Notes under the pieces: generated by a model
What the model saw: the letters and a program-made list of their open reading frames with translations, nothing else
Told to the model about the DNA's origin: nothing
Databases searched by the model: none
Program-made: the position numbers and the translations under genes
Part shown: piece by piece, positions 18,179-26,862 of the stretch
Layout of the letters: each line of letters begins with the position of its first letter
Numbering within the stretch: position 1 is the first letter of the stretch
Assembly: GCF_023273895.1 (NCBI RefSeq)
Contig: NZ_CP096883.1
Coordinates: 1,488,001 to 1,552,000 of the forward strand
DNA: 64,000 nucleotides
DNA from: Sphingobacterium sp. PCS056
Lineage (GTDB): Bacteria; Bacteroidota; Bacteroidia; Sphingobacteriales; Sphingobacteriaceae
Direction: 5' to 3'

Positions 18179-21100
18179 TTAAAAATTGGCTTTAATACCC
18201 ATGGAAAATGTTTTGGACATGGGGTAGGCATCATTGCTGGAGGTGCCTGTAATAAGGGAACTACCTACAAATTCGGGATCTAAACCGGGCCATTTTGTGC
18301 TGATCCAAAGGTTGGAGGCTGATGCAAAAACGGTTAACTGATTGATCTTCCACCTCTGGATCACCGCTTTGGGTATCGTGTAGCTTAAATTGATGTTTTT
18401 TAACCGTAAGAACGATGTTTCGTATACCAGTCGATCTGAGGTTCGCGAGTTGGAAGCCGGATCATAATACGTTATTTTGGCAAAATGTGCATCTGGATTT
18501 GTTGGAGACCACATATCGGTATAGATTTCTTGGTTTAAACTTTGACCCAATAATCCAAACAGACTGTTTTGATAGTCATCCATAATGGCTTTAGCACCTT
18601 TTGAATATTGGAATACAAAGGACAAGTTTAGATTTTTATAGCGGATACGATTGTAAAAGCCTCCAAAGTATTTGGGTTGGGCAGTTGCTATTACAGTACG
18701 GTCATCGGTATTGATGACTCCATCGCCATTGAGATCTTTGTATTTATAGTCACCGATGCCAGTGGCCGAGTTCTGATAGTAACCGGTCGGAGATTGGCTA
18801 TTCAAAGCATCGATCTCTTCTTGATTGTTGAATATATGGTCTACTAAATATCCTTTTCGTGTACCTGCAGGATAGCCTTCCAAGTAAGAATCTACGGAAT
18901 AGGGGCTGATATTGGCGCCGTGCAATTTTTCGATTTTATTCTTATTGCGAGCGATATTAAACGATAGGTTCCACGTAAAATCTTGTTTCTTCAGGAGGTC
19001 ATAAGCCAATTCCAGTTCAAAACCGGTATTGCTCATGTCGATGATATTGGCATAGTAGGTACTTGAGCCTGCTTCAAGAGGTACTGGTGCTGGAGCCAAT
19101 GCTCCGGTTGTATACCGATCATAGACATCAAAGCTACCTGTAAAACGGTTATTGAATAGGGAGAAATCGAGTCCGGCATTGTACTCCCGGGTTTTTTCCC
19201 ATTTTACATCGCGATTGGGCAGGTTTGGATCGAGTACAATCGCTGGTTTTTCTCCCCAAAGATCATTTGAGCCCCGAACAAAAAATTGGCGGTATAAGAA
19301 ATTACTGATATTGGTAGAGCCTGTATTACCCCAGCTCAGGCGCAATTTTAGATCATTGACAGCCGTTGCCGATTGCATAAACTGCTCCTTGTTGATGCGC
19401 CAGCCCACAGAAAGGGAAGGGAAGTATGCCCGTTTATTTCCAGGTCCAAATTTGGATGACTCATCGGTCCGGAAATTGGCTTCTGCCAGATAGCGTTCTT
19501 GGTAATTATAGCTCAAGCGGCTGTAGATGGAATTCAGTCCTTGTTCTGTACGGTAATACGTGAAATAGGTATCACGAGCCGCGGAACCGGGGTCGGTCAG
19601 GATCTCATTGTCCGGAAATTCTTCATACGTATGTGCATCGCCACTATTTTTATAGCGGTCAAATCCCATACCTGCCATTGCATAGAGGTGATGATCGTCT
19701 TTTTTCCAGTCATAATCGAACCTAAAATTGAGACTGGTATTGCTGTTGTTGGAGGTATTGGTGTTGAGGTTGGCGTACAGATTCAGACCATAAGCGGAAA
19801 AGTCATCCTGAGAATAAGTCGGGGAGAAGATACTTGCTCCGCCCTGATATGCAGCAACACTAATGTCACCGTGAAATTTGAAATTTTTGAAGATTTTATA
19901 CTCCGTGTAGGCCGATCCCAAGAACTGATGGATATGATTGATTCCCCTATTGTGCAGCTGCGCCAAGGGATTGGCCAAAAGGACCGGTCCGCCATAGATG
20001 AGCGATCCATCAATAGCAGTAAACCGGCCGGCGGCGTCGTAAGCAGGTACGTCAGGTCTGACCAGCCATGGTTTAGTCAGGCCGTCGGCAAATAATTGCT
20101 GTCCATATTTCAAGGTGCTGTAGGAATAGCTCAATGAAGCTCCGACCGTCAACTTACTGCTGATATCACTATCAAAGGCAAGTCGTCCGTTGTAGCGCTT
20201 TAGTCCATTGTTGATATATAATCCTTCTTGGTCAAAGGCATTGAAATTAAAAGCCAAATTACTATTTTCAGATCCTCCGTTTAAAGAAAGGTTAAACTGG
20301 GAAGTGCGGGCATCGCTATTGCGGATCAATTTGGTCCAGTCGGTATTGCCTGTATAAAAAGCATCATCACGGAGGCCATCAAAACGATACATCAGGGGTG
20401 TGCCAAAACCATCATCTTCCAAAGGAGTTACATGTCCCATGATTTCAATAGCTGGTATCTGATTATAAAAAGCATCGTAGGGATCTATTTGCCCTTTATT
20501 GATACCATCAATGGTATTTTGGATAATGATTTTCTGGGCATCTTTAAATTGATCAACCGACAACGGCTTGTATATCTTCGTTGGGTTGCTGATGGAATGG
20601 GTATAATCGGCAGATATGCTTAATGGTTTGTTCTTTTTTCCTCTATTTGTTTTGACAATAACGACACCATTAGCCCCTCGGGAGCCGTAGATAGCAGTTG
20701 CGGCCGCATCTTTTAAGATATCGATGCTTTCTATTGCCGAAATGGGGATATTAACAAGGGGATTGATCGTTGGAAATTCGCTCGAAGATTCAATAAAAAA
20801 AGGTACGCCATCGATCACATAGAGCGGTTCGTTGGAGCTCCCGGATAAAGGCGATGTAATTCCTCTGATATTCAACTTCGCGGTTGCTCCTGGAGCACCT
20901 GAGTTCTGAGTCACCATCACGCCCTTTGCTGCACCACCCAATATGGATTCAAAAGTTGCTGCATTATTGCTGAAATCAGCAAGCTGTTCCTGTTTGATCG
21001 AGGATACTGAGCTGGTGATGTCTTTCTGTGTTTTCGTTCCGTAACCAATGATGACCACCTGGTCCAACTGCGAATCCGCTATAGTCATGGTCATCTTCTG

Positions 21101-21655
21101 ATGCACGCTAGCTTGGTCCAGGGTAATCAATGATGCCGTCGTCAGATAACCGATATAACTATAGGAGAGCTGGTAGGTACCATAGGGTAAATCGGCAAAG
21201 GTAAAATTTCCATCCGCATCCGATACCGAGAGTAAATCGAGACCTTTTCCAACAATTTTTATGGTCACACCACTCATCGGAGCGTGGGTGTTGGATTGTG
21301 TGATATTTCCGCGAACAGCTCCCAATTGCTGATCTTTTGATTTGATGATCACGGTCTTACCTTGGATTTGAATGTCCAAAGGTTGCGTTTCAAAAATTTC
21401 TTTTACGATATCTTTGAAACCGACGCCATAGCGGTTGATGGTGACGGGTGCTGTATTTTTTAAGATTTCGTCAGCATATAAAAAGCGGTATGCACTCTGC
21501 TTTTCGAGTTGCTGAATAATCGATTTTAAACTGCTCTGCTGTGCCTGAATCGTGATTTTTTGACCATAGCTTGCAACGGAAAACTGCGAAAATAGGGCAG
21601 TAAGCAGCAATAACGTAAGATAACATCTTACATGGTTGAAGTAATTGTTTTTCAT
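18179..21655 (-). CDS. SusC/RagA-family TonB transporter with N-terminal STN signalling domain
   Basis: 1158 residues. After the signal peptide comes an STN (secretin/TonB short N-terminal) domain (about 33-108; SSLKSIIQQLEKQSAYRFLY ... KDIVKEIFETQPLDIQIQGK), then a carboxypeptidase-like domain (about 115-200), TonB box (DQVVIIGYG), plug (APGATAKLNIRGITSPLSG, EPLYVIDGVPFF, DAAATAIYGSRGANGVVIVK) and barrel ending SMGIKANF. STN domains contact FecR-type anti-sigma factors, and a FecR gene and an ECF sigma gene lie directly upstream on the same strand. This implies substrate-induced autoregulation by cell-surface signalling. Confidence 0.95.
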   Translation of the reverse strand: MKNNYFNHVRCYLTLLLLTALFSQFSVASYGQKITIQAQQSSLKSIIQQLEKQSAYRFLYADEILKNTAPVTINRYGVGFKDIVKEIFETQPLDIQIQGKTVIIKSKDQQLGAVRGNITQSNTHAPMSGVTIKIVGKGLDLLSVSDADGNFTFADLPYGTYQLSYSYIGYLTTASLITLDQASVHQKMTMTIADSQLDQVVIIGYGTKTQKDITSSVSSIKQEQLADFSNNAATFESILGGAAKGVMVTQNSGAPGATAKLNIRGITSPLSGSSNEPLYVIDGVPFFIESSSEFPTINPLVNIPISAIESIDILKDAAATAIYGSRGANGVVIVKTNRGKKNKPLSISADYTHSISNPTKIYKPLSVDQFKDAQKIIIQNTIDGINKGQIDPYDAFYNQIPAIEIMGHVTPLEDDGFGTPLMYRFDGLRDDAFYTGNTDWTKLIRNSDARTSQFNLSLNGGSENSNLAFNFNAFDQEGLYINNGLKRYNGRLAFDSDISSKLTVGASLSYSYSTLKYGQQLFADGLTKPWLVRPDVPAYDAAGRFTAIDGSLIYGGPVLLANPLAQLHNRGINHIHQFLGSAYTEYKIFKNFKFHGDISVAAYQGGASIFSPTYSQDDFSAYGLNLYANLNTNTSNNSNTSLNFRFDYDWKKDDHHLYAMAGMGFDRYKNSGDAHTYEEFPDNEILTDPGSAARDTYFTYYRTEQGLNSIYSRLSYNYQERYLAEANFRTDESSKFGPGNKRAYFPSLSVGWRINKEQFMQSATAVNDLKLRLSWGNTGSTNISNFLYRQFFVRGSNDLWGEKPAIVLDPNLPNRDVKWEKTREYNAGLDFSLFNNRFTGSFDVYDRYTTGALAPAPVPLEAGSSTYYANIIDMSNTGFELELAYDLLKKQDFTWNLSFNIARNKNKIEKLHGANISPYSVDSYLEGYPAGTRKGYLVDHIFNNQEEIDALNSQSPTGYYQNSATGIGDYKYKDLNGDGVINTDDRTVIATAQPKYFGGFYNRIRYKNLNLSFVFQYSKGAKAIMDDYQNSLFGLLGQSLNQEIYTDMWSPTNPDAHFAKITYYDPASNSRTSDRLVYETSFLRLKNINLSYTIPKAVIQRWKINQLTVFASASNLWISTKWPGLDPEFVGSSLITGTSSNDAYPMSKTFSMGIKANF

Positions 21656-21670
21656 AAGGTTAGCGTTATA

Positions 21671-22771
21671 TTATTTTGCTTTTACATAGATGGTTTGCTG
21701 CTCGATAACAAATTTTATTTTATCGGTCATCTCCAATAGATTTAAGACCTGATCGATTTCCTGATGTTTTGAAATGCTTCCAGTAAAGCGGATTTGTGCG
21801 AGTTCCCGATTTTCAAATACGACCTCTGCTTGATACCAGCGTGCAATTTTCTGCATGATGCTTCCTAATGGTTGGCTTTGGAAGATAAACAGATTATCTT
21901 TCCATGCAGTATTAGAGGCTATCGCTGCGCTGGAAATATGAATTTTTTCACCGTCAAATAGGGACTGCTCTCCTGGTTTAAGGATGATATGTTGCTGACC
22001 GGATGTCACTTGGACCTTCCCTTCAAGCAGGGTGGTCGTAATATTTTTATCGTTGCGGTATGCTTCAATATTGAATTTTGTCCCCAAGACTTTGACTTCC
22101 TGTTCTTTAGACTGTACAATAAAGGGCTTACTTGAATTTTTTGCAATCTCAAAATACCCCTCACCGATCATTTTAATCCGACGTTCATGTCCATTAAATT
22201 GTGAAGGGAACTCGAGCTCGGATTCTGAGTTGACCAAAACGATAGAACTGTCTGCCAATACAATGCGGTATTGGCCGCCACGTGGCACGATGAGTTTATT
22301 TGTAAGAGGTGTTGCCTTGCTGGTTGGGTCGATGGCATAGGATATCGTTCCATCTGCCAACTTTTTGATGAGAATCCCATTTGATTCGATAGTCTCTCCA
22401 ATGATAAGTTGGGTAAGGTCTAAGGAATCTTTTTGCCCCAACACGAGTGTAGCGCGGTTTCCTCCAGGTTTGATCATGGATGTTTCTACTATCAGTTGCT
22501 TCCTTTGATTTTGGGAGATCAGATATATCATGGTGCTAAAAGACAAAAGACCGATCAGGATCGCAGCATAGCGCAAATAAGTAGTTTTTTTCTTTTTGAT
22601 CGGGTTCAGCTGTTTCCATGACCGTTCCTTGGCCGATTCAAATTCTTCGACGGTCAACGTATGTTTATAATCTAACGCGTTGTACCATGCTTCGACAGCC
22701 TTTTTTTCAGCTGCTGTACAAATGCCCTCACGGTAACGGTTTAATAAATCGTTTATTTCTTGATCGTTCAT
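21671..22771 (-). CDS. FecR-family anti-sigma factor / signal transducer
   Basis: 366 residues: a cytoplasmic N-terminal segment (about 1-65; LLNRYREGICTAAEKKAVEAW), one membrane helix (YLRYAAILIGLLSFSTMIYL, about 66-86), then a periplasmic FecR domain (about 165-270; RGGQYRIVLADSSIVLVNSE, GEGYFEIAKNSSKPFIV, VLGTKFNIEAY) and a C-terminal DUF4974 domain ending QTIYVKAK. It relays the occupancy of the STN-type SusC to the ECF sigma factor. It lies between the sigma gene and the transporter, all on the minus strand with short gaps. Confidence 0.93.
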   Translation of the reverse strand: MNDQEINDLLNRYREGICTAAEKKAVEAWYNALDYKHTLTVEEFESAKERSWKQLNPIKKKKTTYLRYAAILIGLLSFSTMIYLISQNQRKQLIVETSMIKPGGNRATLVLGQKDSLDLTQLIIGETIESNGILIKKLADGTISYAIDPTSKATPLTNKLIVPRGGQYRIVLADSSIVLVNSESELEFPSQFNGHERRIKMIGEGYFEIAKNSSKPFIVQSKEQEVKVLGTKFNIEAYRNDKNITTTLLEGKVQVTSGQQHIILKPGEQSLFDGEKIHISSAAIASNTAWKDNLFIFQSQPLGSIMQKIARWYQAEVVFENRELAQIRFTGSISKHQEIDQVLNLLEMTDKIKFVIEQQTIYVKAK

Positions 22772-22833
22772 GTTTGGTACTTAGGTCTTTTATATACATG
22801 ACAAGACAAAAGGGGGTAGGGAGTAGATGAAAA

Positions 22834-23406
22834 TCAAAAAAATGTGAAAAGAACGTAATTTATTTTTTTCTTCAAGATTTTGAGCGCATTGGCCACTTGC
22901 TTTTTTACCGTCAATTCTGAGATCGCCAATAAGTCTGCAATCTCCTTATGGGAGAGCTCCTGATTTCTGCTCAATAGATAGATCTGTTTCATTTTAAGCG
23001 GAAGCGCATCGATCTCCTGTTGAATAATCTGTTCCAGCTCATTTTTATGAATGGTACGATCTGTTGTTTCTTCAAATTGTCCTTTGAAATATTGAAAAAG
23101 CTCCTCCCGTTCATCCTGCTTTTTGGTTTTGATATAAAAATTGATCACACTGTTGCGCAGGGAAGCAAATAGGAAGTTGATCACCTGACCCTCGATATTA
23201 ATCTGGTCACGCTTGGTCCAGATATTCATAAAAAGATCTTGGGTAAGATCTTGGGCGTCTTCTTTGGATTTTACTTTACGAAGAGCCTGTGAAAGGAGTA
23301 TATAGTATAGGCGGTCATAGAGGTGTTGAAATGCAGTAGCATTTCCAAGCTTAACAAGCTCGAAAAGTTGCTCATCGCTACAGTTCTGGTATTCCGTCAG
23401 GTGCAT
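22834..23406 (-). CDS. ECF RNA polymerase sigma factor (FecI-like, Bacteroidota type)
   Basis: 190 residues from the ATG at 23404-23406 (MHLTEYQNCSDEQLFELVKL); codons upstream are TTG. Region 2 (about 20-85; ALRKVKSKEDAQDLTQDLFM, IWTKRD) and region 4 (about 125-180; LPLKMKQIYLLSRNQELSHK, EIADLLAISELTVKKQVANA) are clear. It is expected to direct RNA polymerase to the downstream FecR-SusC-SusD-TlpA operon when released by FecR. No region 3, as usual for ECF sigmas. Confidence 0.93.
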   Translation of the reverse strand: MHLTEYQNCSDEQLFELVKLGNATAFQHLYDRLYYILLSQALRKVKSKEDAQDLTQDLFMNIWTKRDQINIEGQVINFLFASLRNSVINFYIKTKKQDEREELFQYFKGQFEETTDRTIHKNELEQIIQQEIDALPLKMKQIYLLSRNQELSHKEIADLLAISELTVKKQVANALKILKKKINYVLFTFF

Positions 23407-23608
23407 CAACAAATATAATATTAATTTGTATTACATAATGTAGTCTGTTGCGAAGTACAGAATCATTGTTATAAAAATGTAAAGTATTGTAATAATACAC
23501 CCTCTGAATGTGTGTTTAAAACCTGTTAATGTGGTTTTTTGACAAAATCTTGATGTAGATCAAGATTTTAATCCTATTTAAAAGCGTACGTTTGTTTTAA
23601 AAAAGATC

Positions 23609-24157
23609 ATGGTATTGAAAAAATATATGCTATTACTGGCCGCAATGTGCGTGCTTTCTTTTGCTGAAGCCCATAGTCCGGTGCCTGCAGATTCGCTCCG
23701 TGCAACAGAGAAAAAAGATCGTTCTGCATATTTGATGGTCAGTCAGCAGTTGACTTTATCTGCGGCGAATGATTTGAGCGCCTTAGTGAGGGCAAAAGCA
23801 TTGGAGTTGGGCAAACAGGTTTCTGTTGCTGTAGTAGATGTGAATGGTCAGGTTATACTGATCAATAGAGGAGATGGTGTAGGGCCTCATAATTCGGAGG
23901 CATCTAGACGGAAGGCTTACACAGCTCTGTCGACCAAAACTGCAACATTGATTTTGGCTAAAAATGCGAAAGCAAATCCGGCAACAGAAAATTTAGCGCA
24001 TCTTCCGGAATTATTGCTGCTAGGTGGTGGTGTGCCGTTATATTATCAAGGAAATGTTATTGGTGCAATCGGGGTATCGGGTGGCGGAGGTCCAGAAAAT
24101 GACGATCTGATCGCTCGAGCTGCTCAATTGCTGGAATTTGAGCTTGTTGCCAAGTAG
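23609..24157 (+). CDS. Exported GlcG/HbpS-family protein (DUF336)
   Basis: 182 residues with a signal peptide (MCVLSFAEAHS). The rest matches the GlcG/HbpS heme-binding-like fold: LSALVRAKALELGKQVSVAV, VDVNGQVILINRGDG, SRRKAYTALSTKTAT, and the glycine-rich end LGGGVPLYYQGNVIGAIGVS followed by GGGGPENDD. Homologues bind heme or corrinoids or support glycolate metabolism, so the ligand is open. It shares an operon with the following exported 5-hydroxyisourate hydrolase (46 bp gap), ending in a terminator at 24.64 kb. Confidence 0.82.
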   Translation: MVLKKYMLLLAAMCVLSFAEAHSPVPADSLRATEKKDRSAYLMVSQQLTLSAANDLSALVRAKALELGKQVSVAVVDVNGQVILINRGDGVGPHNSEASRRKAYTALSTKTATLILAKNAKANPATENLAHLPELLLLGGGVPLYYQGNVIGAIGVSGGGGPENDDLIARAAQLLEFELVAK

Positions 24158-24203
24158 GAATATGTACAAAATGAAATAAATTTTACTCTAAAAAATAATA
24201 GCT

Positions 24204-24611
24204 ATGAAAAAAATAATTTTAGCCGCTTTACTGTATCTTACTTGCAGTGCAGCTTTCGTTCAGGCACAGACCTATCAATTGTCAAGCCATATTCTGGATA
24301 TCTCGACGGGTCTTCCTGCTCCCGAGGTGCCTGTTAAACTGCAGAAGTGGAATGAAAAAGATGATACCTGGACAGTAGTAGATCAAAAAATTACGGATGA
24401 AAATGGACGTATTAAAGATTTTTTGGAACAAAAAAATGCGGCAAAAGGAGTTTATAAACTGACCTTTTTAGTTGCCGATTATTTTAAAAGTAAACAGGTA
24501 ACCAGTTTTTATCCCTTTATAGAAGTGGTTTTTGAAATCAAAGATAATAAGCATTATCATGTGCCGATTACTTTATCTCCTTTTGGATATTCCACCTACA
24601 GAGGAAATTAA
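24204..24611 (+). CDS. Exported 5-hydroxyisourate hydrolase (transthyretin-like)
   Basis: 135 residues, of which the first 21 are a signal peptide (TCSAAFVQAQ). The mature part is a complete transthyretin-like protein: the N-terminal SSHILDISTGLPAPEVPV (catalytic His), DENGRIKDF (catalytic Arg), and the C-terminal HYHVPITLSPFGYSTYRGN. The family signature ends in YRGS; here it is YRGN, a conservative change at the last residue. The enzyme hydrolyses 5-hydroxyisourate in urate breakdown. Export to the periplasm and pairing with a GlcG-like protein are unusual; no urate oxidase or OHCU decarboxylase gene is in the window. Confidence 0.85.
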   Translation: MKKIILAALLYLTCSAAFVQAQTYQLSSHILDISTGLPAPEVPVKLQKWNEKDDTWTVVDQKITDENGRIKDFLEQKNAAKGVYKLTFLVADYFKSKQVTSFYPFIEVVFEIKDNKHYHVPITLSPFGYSTYRGN

Positions 24612-24637
24612 AAACTGTCCCCTAAAAAGGCAATCAT

Positions 24638-24673
24638 AAAAAAAGAGCATCTTGAATAAGATGCTCTTTTTTT
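24638..24673. terminator. Bidirectional terminator between the HIU hydrolase gene and tRNA-Val
   Basis: Stem AGAGCATCTT (24644-24653) / AAGATGCTCT (24658-24667), loop GAAT, with an A-run on the left and a T-run on the right. It can end transcription of both the plus-strand operon and the minus-strand tRNA. Confidence 0.9.
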
Positions 24674-24676
24674 ATG

Positions 24677-24751
24677 TGGAGACTACTGGGTTCGAACCAG
24701 TGACCCCTACCTTGTCGAGGTAGTGCTCTAAACCAGCTGAGCTAAGCCTCC
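24677..24751 (-). tRNA. tRNA-Val (anticodon GAC)
   Basis: On the minus strand the acceptor stem GGAGGCT pairs with AGTCTCC (one G-T), the D-arm contains TAGCTCAGCTGGTT, the anticodon stem CTACC/GGTAG encloses TCGACAA (anticodon GAC, Val), and the T-arm has GGTTCGAACC. Length is 75 nt including the discriminator A. CCA is not encoded. Confidence 0.95.
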
Positions 24752-24840
24752 ATTGCGTATGAACTGGTGCAAATAAAACAATTTTTTTAGAAATAAAGAA
24801 ACAGTTGAGATAAAAAAGATTAGTGGATTATAATACGATG

Positions 24841-25010
24841 TGGTTAAGTAGTTGTAGGGTAAGTGGTTATGGAGTTATTAGGTTGGTAGGTTAAGAAGTT
24901 AGTAGGTTAGTAGGTTAAGAAGTTAGTAGGTTAAGAAGTTAGTAGGTTAAGAAGTTAGTAGGTTAAGAAGTTAGTAGGTCACTCGGTTACTCACATATTT
25001 CGTCACTAAA
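24841..25010 (+). repeat. Two-part low-complexity repeat, copy A
   Basis: A GTTA-rich tandem array (16-bp unit AGTAGGTTAAGAAGTT, about five copies, itself two 8-bp halves) changes at about 24978 into a GTCACT/GTTACT block (GGTCACTCGGTTACTCAC ... CGTCACTAAA). The same order and orientation occurs at three other places in the window (25921, 42346 and 43678). Confidence 0.9.
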
Positions 25011-25191
25011 TTTTAAAGTATTTTATTTATTTTTGATGTAACGATCTGCCTGCTAGATCTGTAATGGATTGTGTGCTATGGGCACTTAGCCGTTTTGAAA
25101 CATGATCAGGCACAGGATTGTTGAATACCTTTAAAACCAATTCAAATGAGCTTGGTGATACCTTATCGTGTTCATCTATACCATTAAACAC

Positions 25192-25863
25192 ATGATCGCT
25201 ATGAAAGATACAGAACTACCCCAAGATATAAAATGGTTCAATGCAGTGGTCTTGGTGATCATGGCATGGGTTACTTTAGTTGCCATTGAGCCTTGGACAG
25301 CCTGGCAAATGGATCCCCAGTCGCATGGCTATGGGTGGAATAGATTTAGCTATTTTACGATCCAGAGTAATATGATCGCTACAGCAACGTATGTCATTGC
25401 GGCGGTTGCTATATTAAGAAAAAAACAGCTCGGCGAATGGTTTAGGTATCTCCGCGCAGCAGCTGTCCTGTACATGATCGTTACGGGAGTTGTATTTGCC
25501 GTATTACTGCGCGATACAGCGGTAGATACCGATCCAAACCATTTCAATTGGAGTAATTTTATCTTACATGAATTTGGACCTTTCTTTATTACGGTCTGGT
25601 GGTTATTATGGCCCTCGAAAAAGCCAATAACAGCTGCCAATTCATTTTATTTGTTGATTTTCCCTTTGATCTGGGTGATCTATACATTTGTCCGTGCGGC
25701 AATTACAGGTTGGTATCCTTACCCTTTTCTTGATCCAGATGTGTCAGGAGGTATTGCCGGAGTCAGTTGTTACGTATTGGCGATTACCATTTTCTTCTTA
25801 TTCCTCTGTCAGCTACTTGCTTGGATCAGCTGCGCTCGGGAGAATAATAATACGCTTTATTAA
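25192..25863 (+). CDS. Pr6Pr-like integral membrane protein
   Basis: 223 residues from the ATG at 25192 (MIAMKDTELPQD); the next in-frame ATG is at 25201, and a GTG at 25168 would give a longer form. Six membrane segments are visible, e.g. WFNAVVLVIMAWVTLVAIE, MIATATYVIAAVAIL, AAAVLYMIVTGVVFAVLL, FGPFFITVWWLLW, SFYLLIFPLIWVIYTFVRA and VSCYVLAITIFFLFLCQLL. The motif FSYFTIQSNM and NFILHEFGP are those of the Pr6Pr family (FAR-17a/AIG1-like), whose function in bacteria is not settled. It stands alone between two repeat copies. Confidence 0.75.
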   Translation: MIAMKDTELPQDIKWFNAVVLVIMAWVTLVAIEPWTAWQMDPQSHGYGWNRFSYFTIQSNMIATATYVIAAVAILRKKQLGEWFRYLRAAAVLYMIVTGVVFAVLLRDTAVDTDPNHFNWSNFILHEFGPFFITVWWLLWPSKKPITAANSFYLLIFPLIWVIYTFVRAAITGWYPYPFLDPDVSGGIAGVSCYVLAITIFFLFLCQLLAWISCARENNNTLY

Positions 25864-25920
25864 AATCCTATCATGATCGAATAAACGGCTTTATAAAATT
25901 TATGTATTTTTGTATCTTGT

Positions 25921-26170
25921 TTAGAGGTTAAAAAGGTGAGAAGGTTAAGAGGTTAGAAAGTTAAAAGGTTAAGAGGTTAGAAAGTTAAAAGGTGAGAAGG
26001 TTAAGAGGTTAGAAAGTTAAAAGGTGAGAAGGTTAAGAGGTTAGAAAGTTAAAAGGTTAAGAGGTTAGAAAGTTAAAAGGTGAGAAGGTTAAGAGGTTAG
26101 AAAGTTAAAAGGTGAGGGTTAGAAGGCACTGCGTTACTAATAACTGCGTTACTCATTACAGCGTTACTAA
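25921..26170 (+). repeat. Two-part low-complexity repeat, copy B
   Basis: About 200 bp of tandem units built from 8-bp pieces (AGAGGTTA, GAAAGTTA, AAAGGTTA, AAAGGTGA, GAAGGTTA) with 24- and 32-bp higher-order units, followed at 26126 by a block with GCGTTACT repeated three times. It ends 12 bp before the TTG start of the response regulator gene. Confidence 0.9.
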
Positions 26171-26181
26171 AAAAAAGGAAT

Positions 26182-26862
26182 TTGGAAATATTACTTGTTG
26201 AAGATGAACCATCTGTTATATCGTTGATCCAGCGGGGACTCAAAGGGGAAAACCATGTGATCAGTGTCGCCATGGACGGATATACGGGTTTAAAAATGGC
26301 GGGTCTCCATCCCTATGACTTGATTATTCTAGATGTCATGCTACCGGGTATGAATGGTTTGGAAATCTGCAGAAATATCCGCAAAACAAATCAAGATGTA
26401 CCTATCCTTATTTTAAGTGCCCTAAATCAGACGGAGGATATTGTTGAGGCCTTTAATCGGGATGCGGATGATTACCTGACAAAACCTTTTAAGCTGGATG
26501 AACTTCGAGCGCGCATCAATCGGCAATCTCGAAAAGCGAGGCAACAAACGATGACAGGCAATACCATCACGATCGATAATCTGGTGATGGACCGAGATAG
26601 TAAAAATGTGCAACGTGGAGGTAAATCGGTTATCCTGACGGCTACCGAATACCGACTGCTGGAGTATCTGATGGTCAATAAAAATAAAATTCTTTCTCGT
26701 GTCGATATACTCGAAGAAGTATGGGGTATAGACTTCAATATGAGCACCAATGTCGTTGACGTCTATGTCAACTACCTCCGTAAGAAAATTGATTACACGA
26801 CTGAGAAAAAACTCATTCATACCGTTATTGGAATGGGCTATATCCTAAGAAATGAAAATTAG
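26182..26862 (+). CDS. OmpR-family response regulator (TTG start)
   Basis: 226 residues: receiver domain 1-115 with the acidic pair ED8-E, phosphoacceptor Asp51 (LIILDVMLPGMNG) and the Lys of LTKPF, then a winged-helix DNA-binding domain (VILTATEYRLLEYLMVNKNK, VVDVYVNYLRKKID, IHTVIGMGYILR). No ATG exists upstream in frame; the start must be TTG at 26182, which gives the normal N-terminus MEILLVEDEP and has AAAAAAGGAA just upstream. The upstream region is the repeat copy B, so the promoter must lie in or beyond it. Overlaps the kinase gene by 11 bp. Confidence 0.93.
   Translation: MEILLVEDEPSVISLIQRGLKGENHVISVAMDGYTGLKMAGLHPYDLIILDVMLPGMNGLEICRNIRKTNQDVPILILSALNQTEDIVEAFNRDADDYLTKPFKLDELRARINRQSRKARQQTMTGNTITIDNLVMDRDSKNVQRGGKSVILTATEYRLLEYLMVNKNKILSRVDILEEVWGIDFNMSTNVVDVYVNYLRKKIDYTTEKKLIHTVIGMGYILRNEN

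Noticed and set aside
24841..26170. Repeat arrays as CRISPR
   Set aside because: The units are 8-16 bp and directly tandem, without unique spacers, and no cas genes are present.
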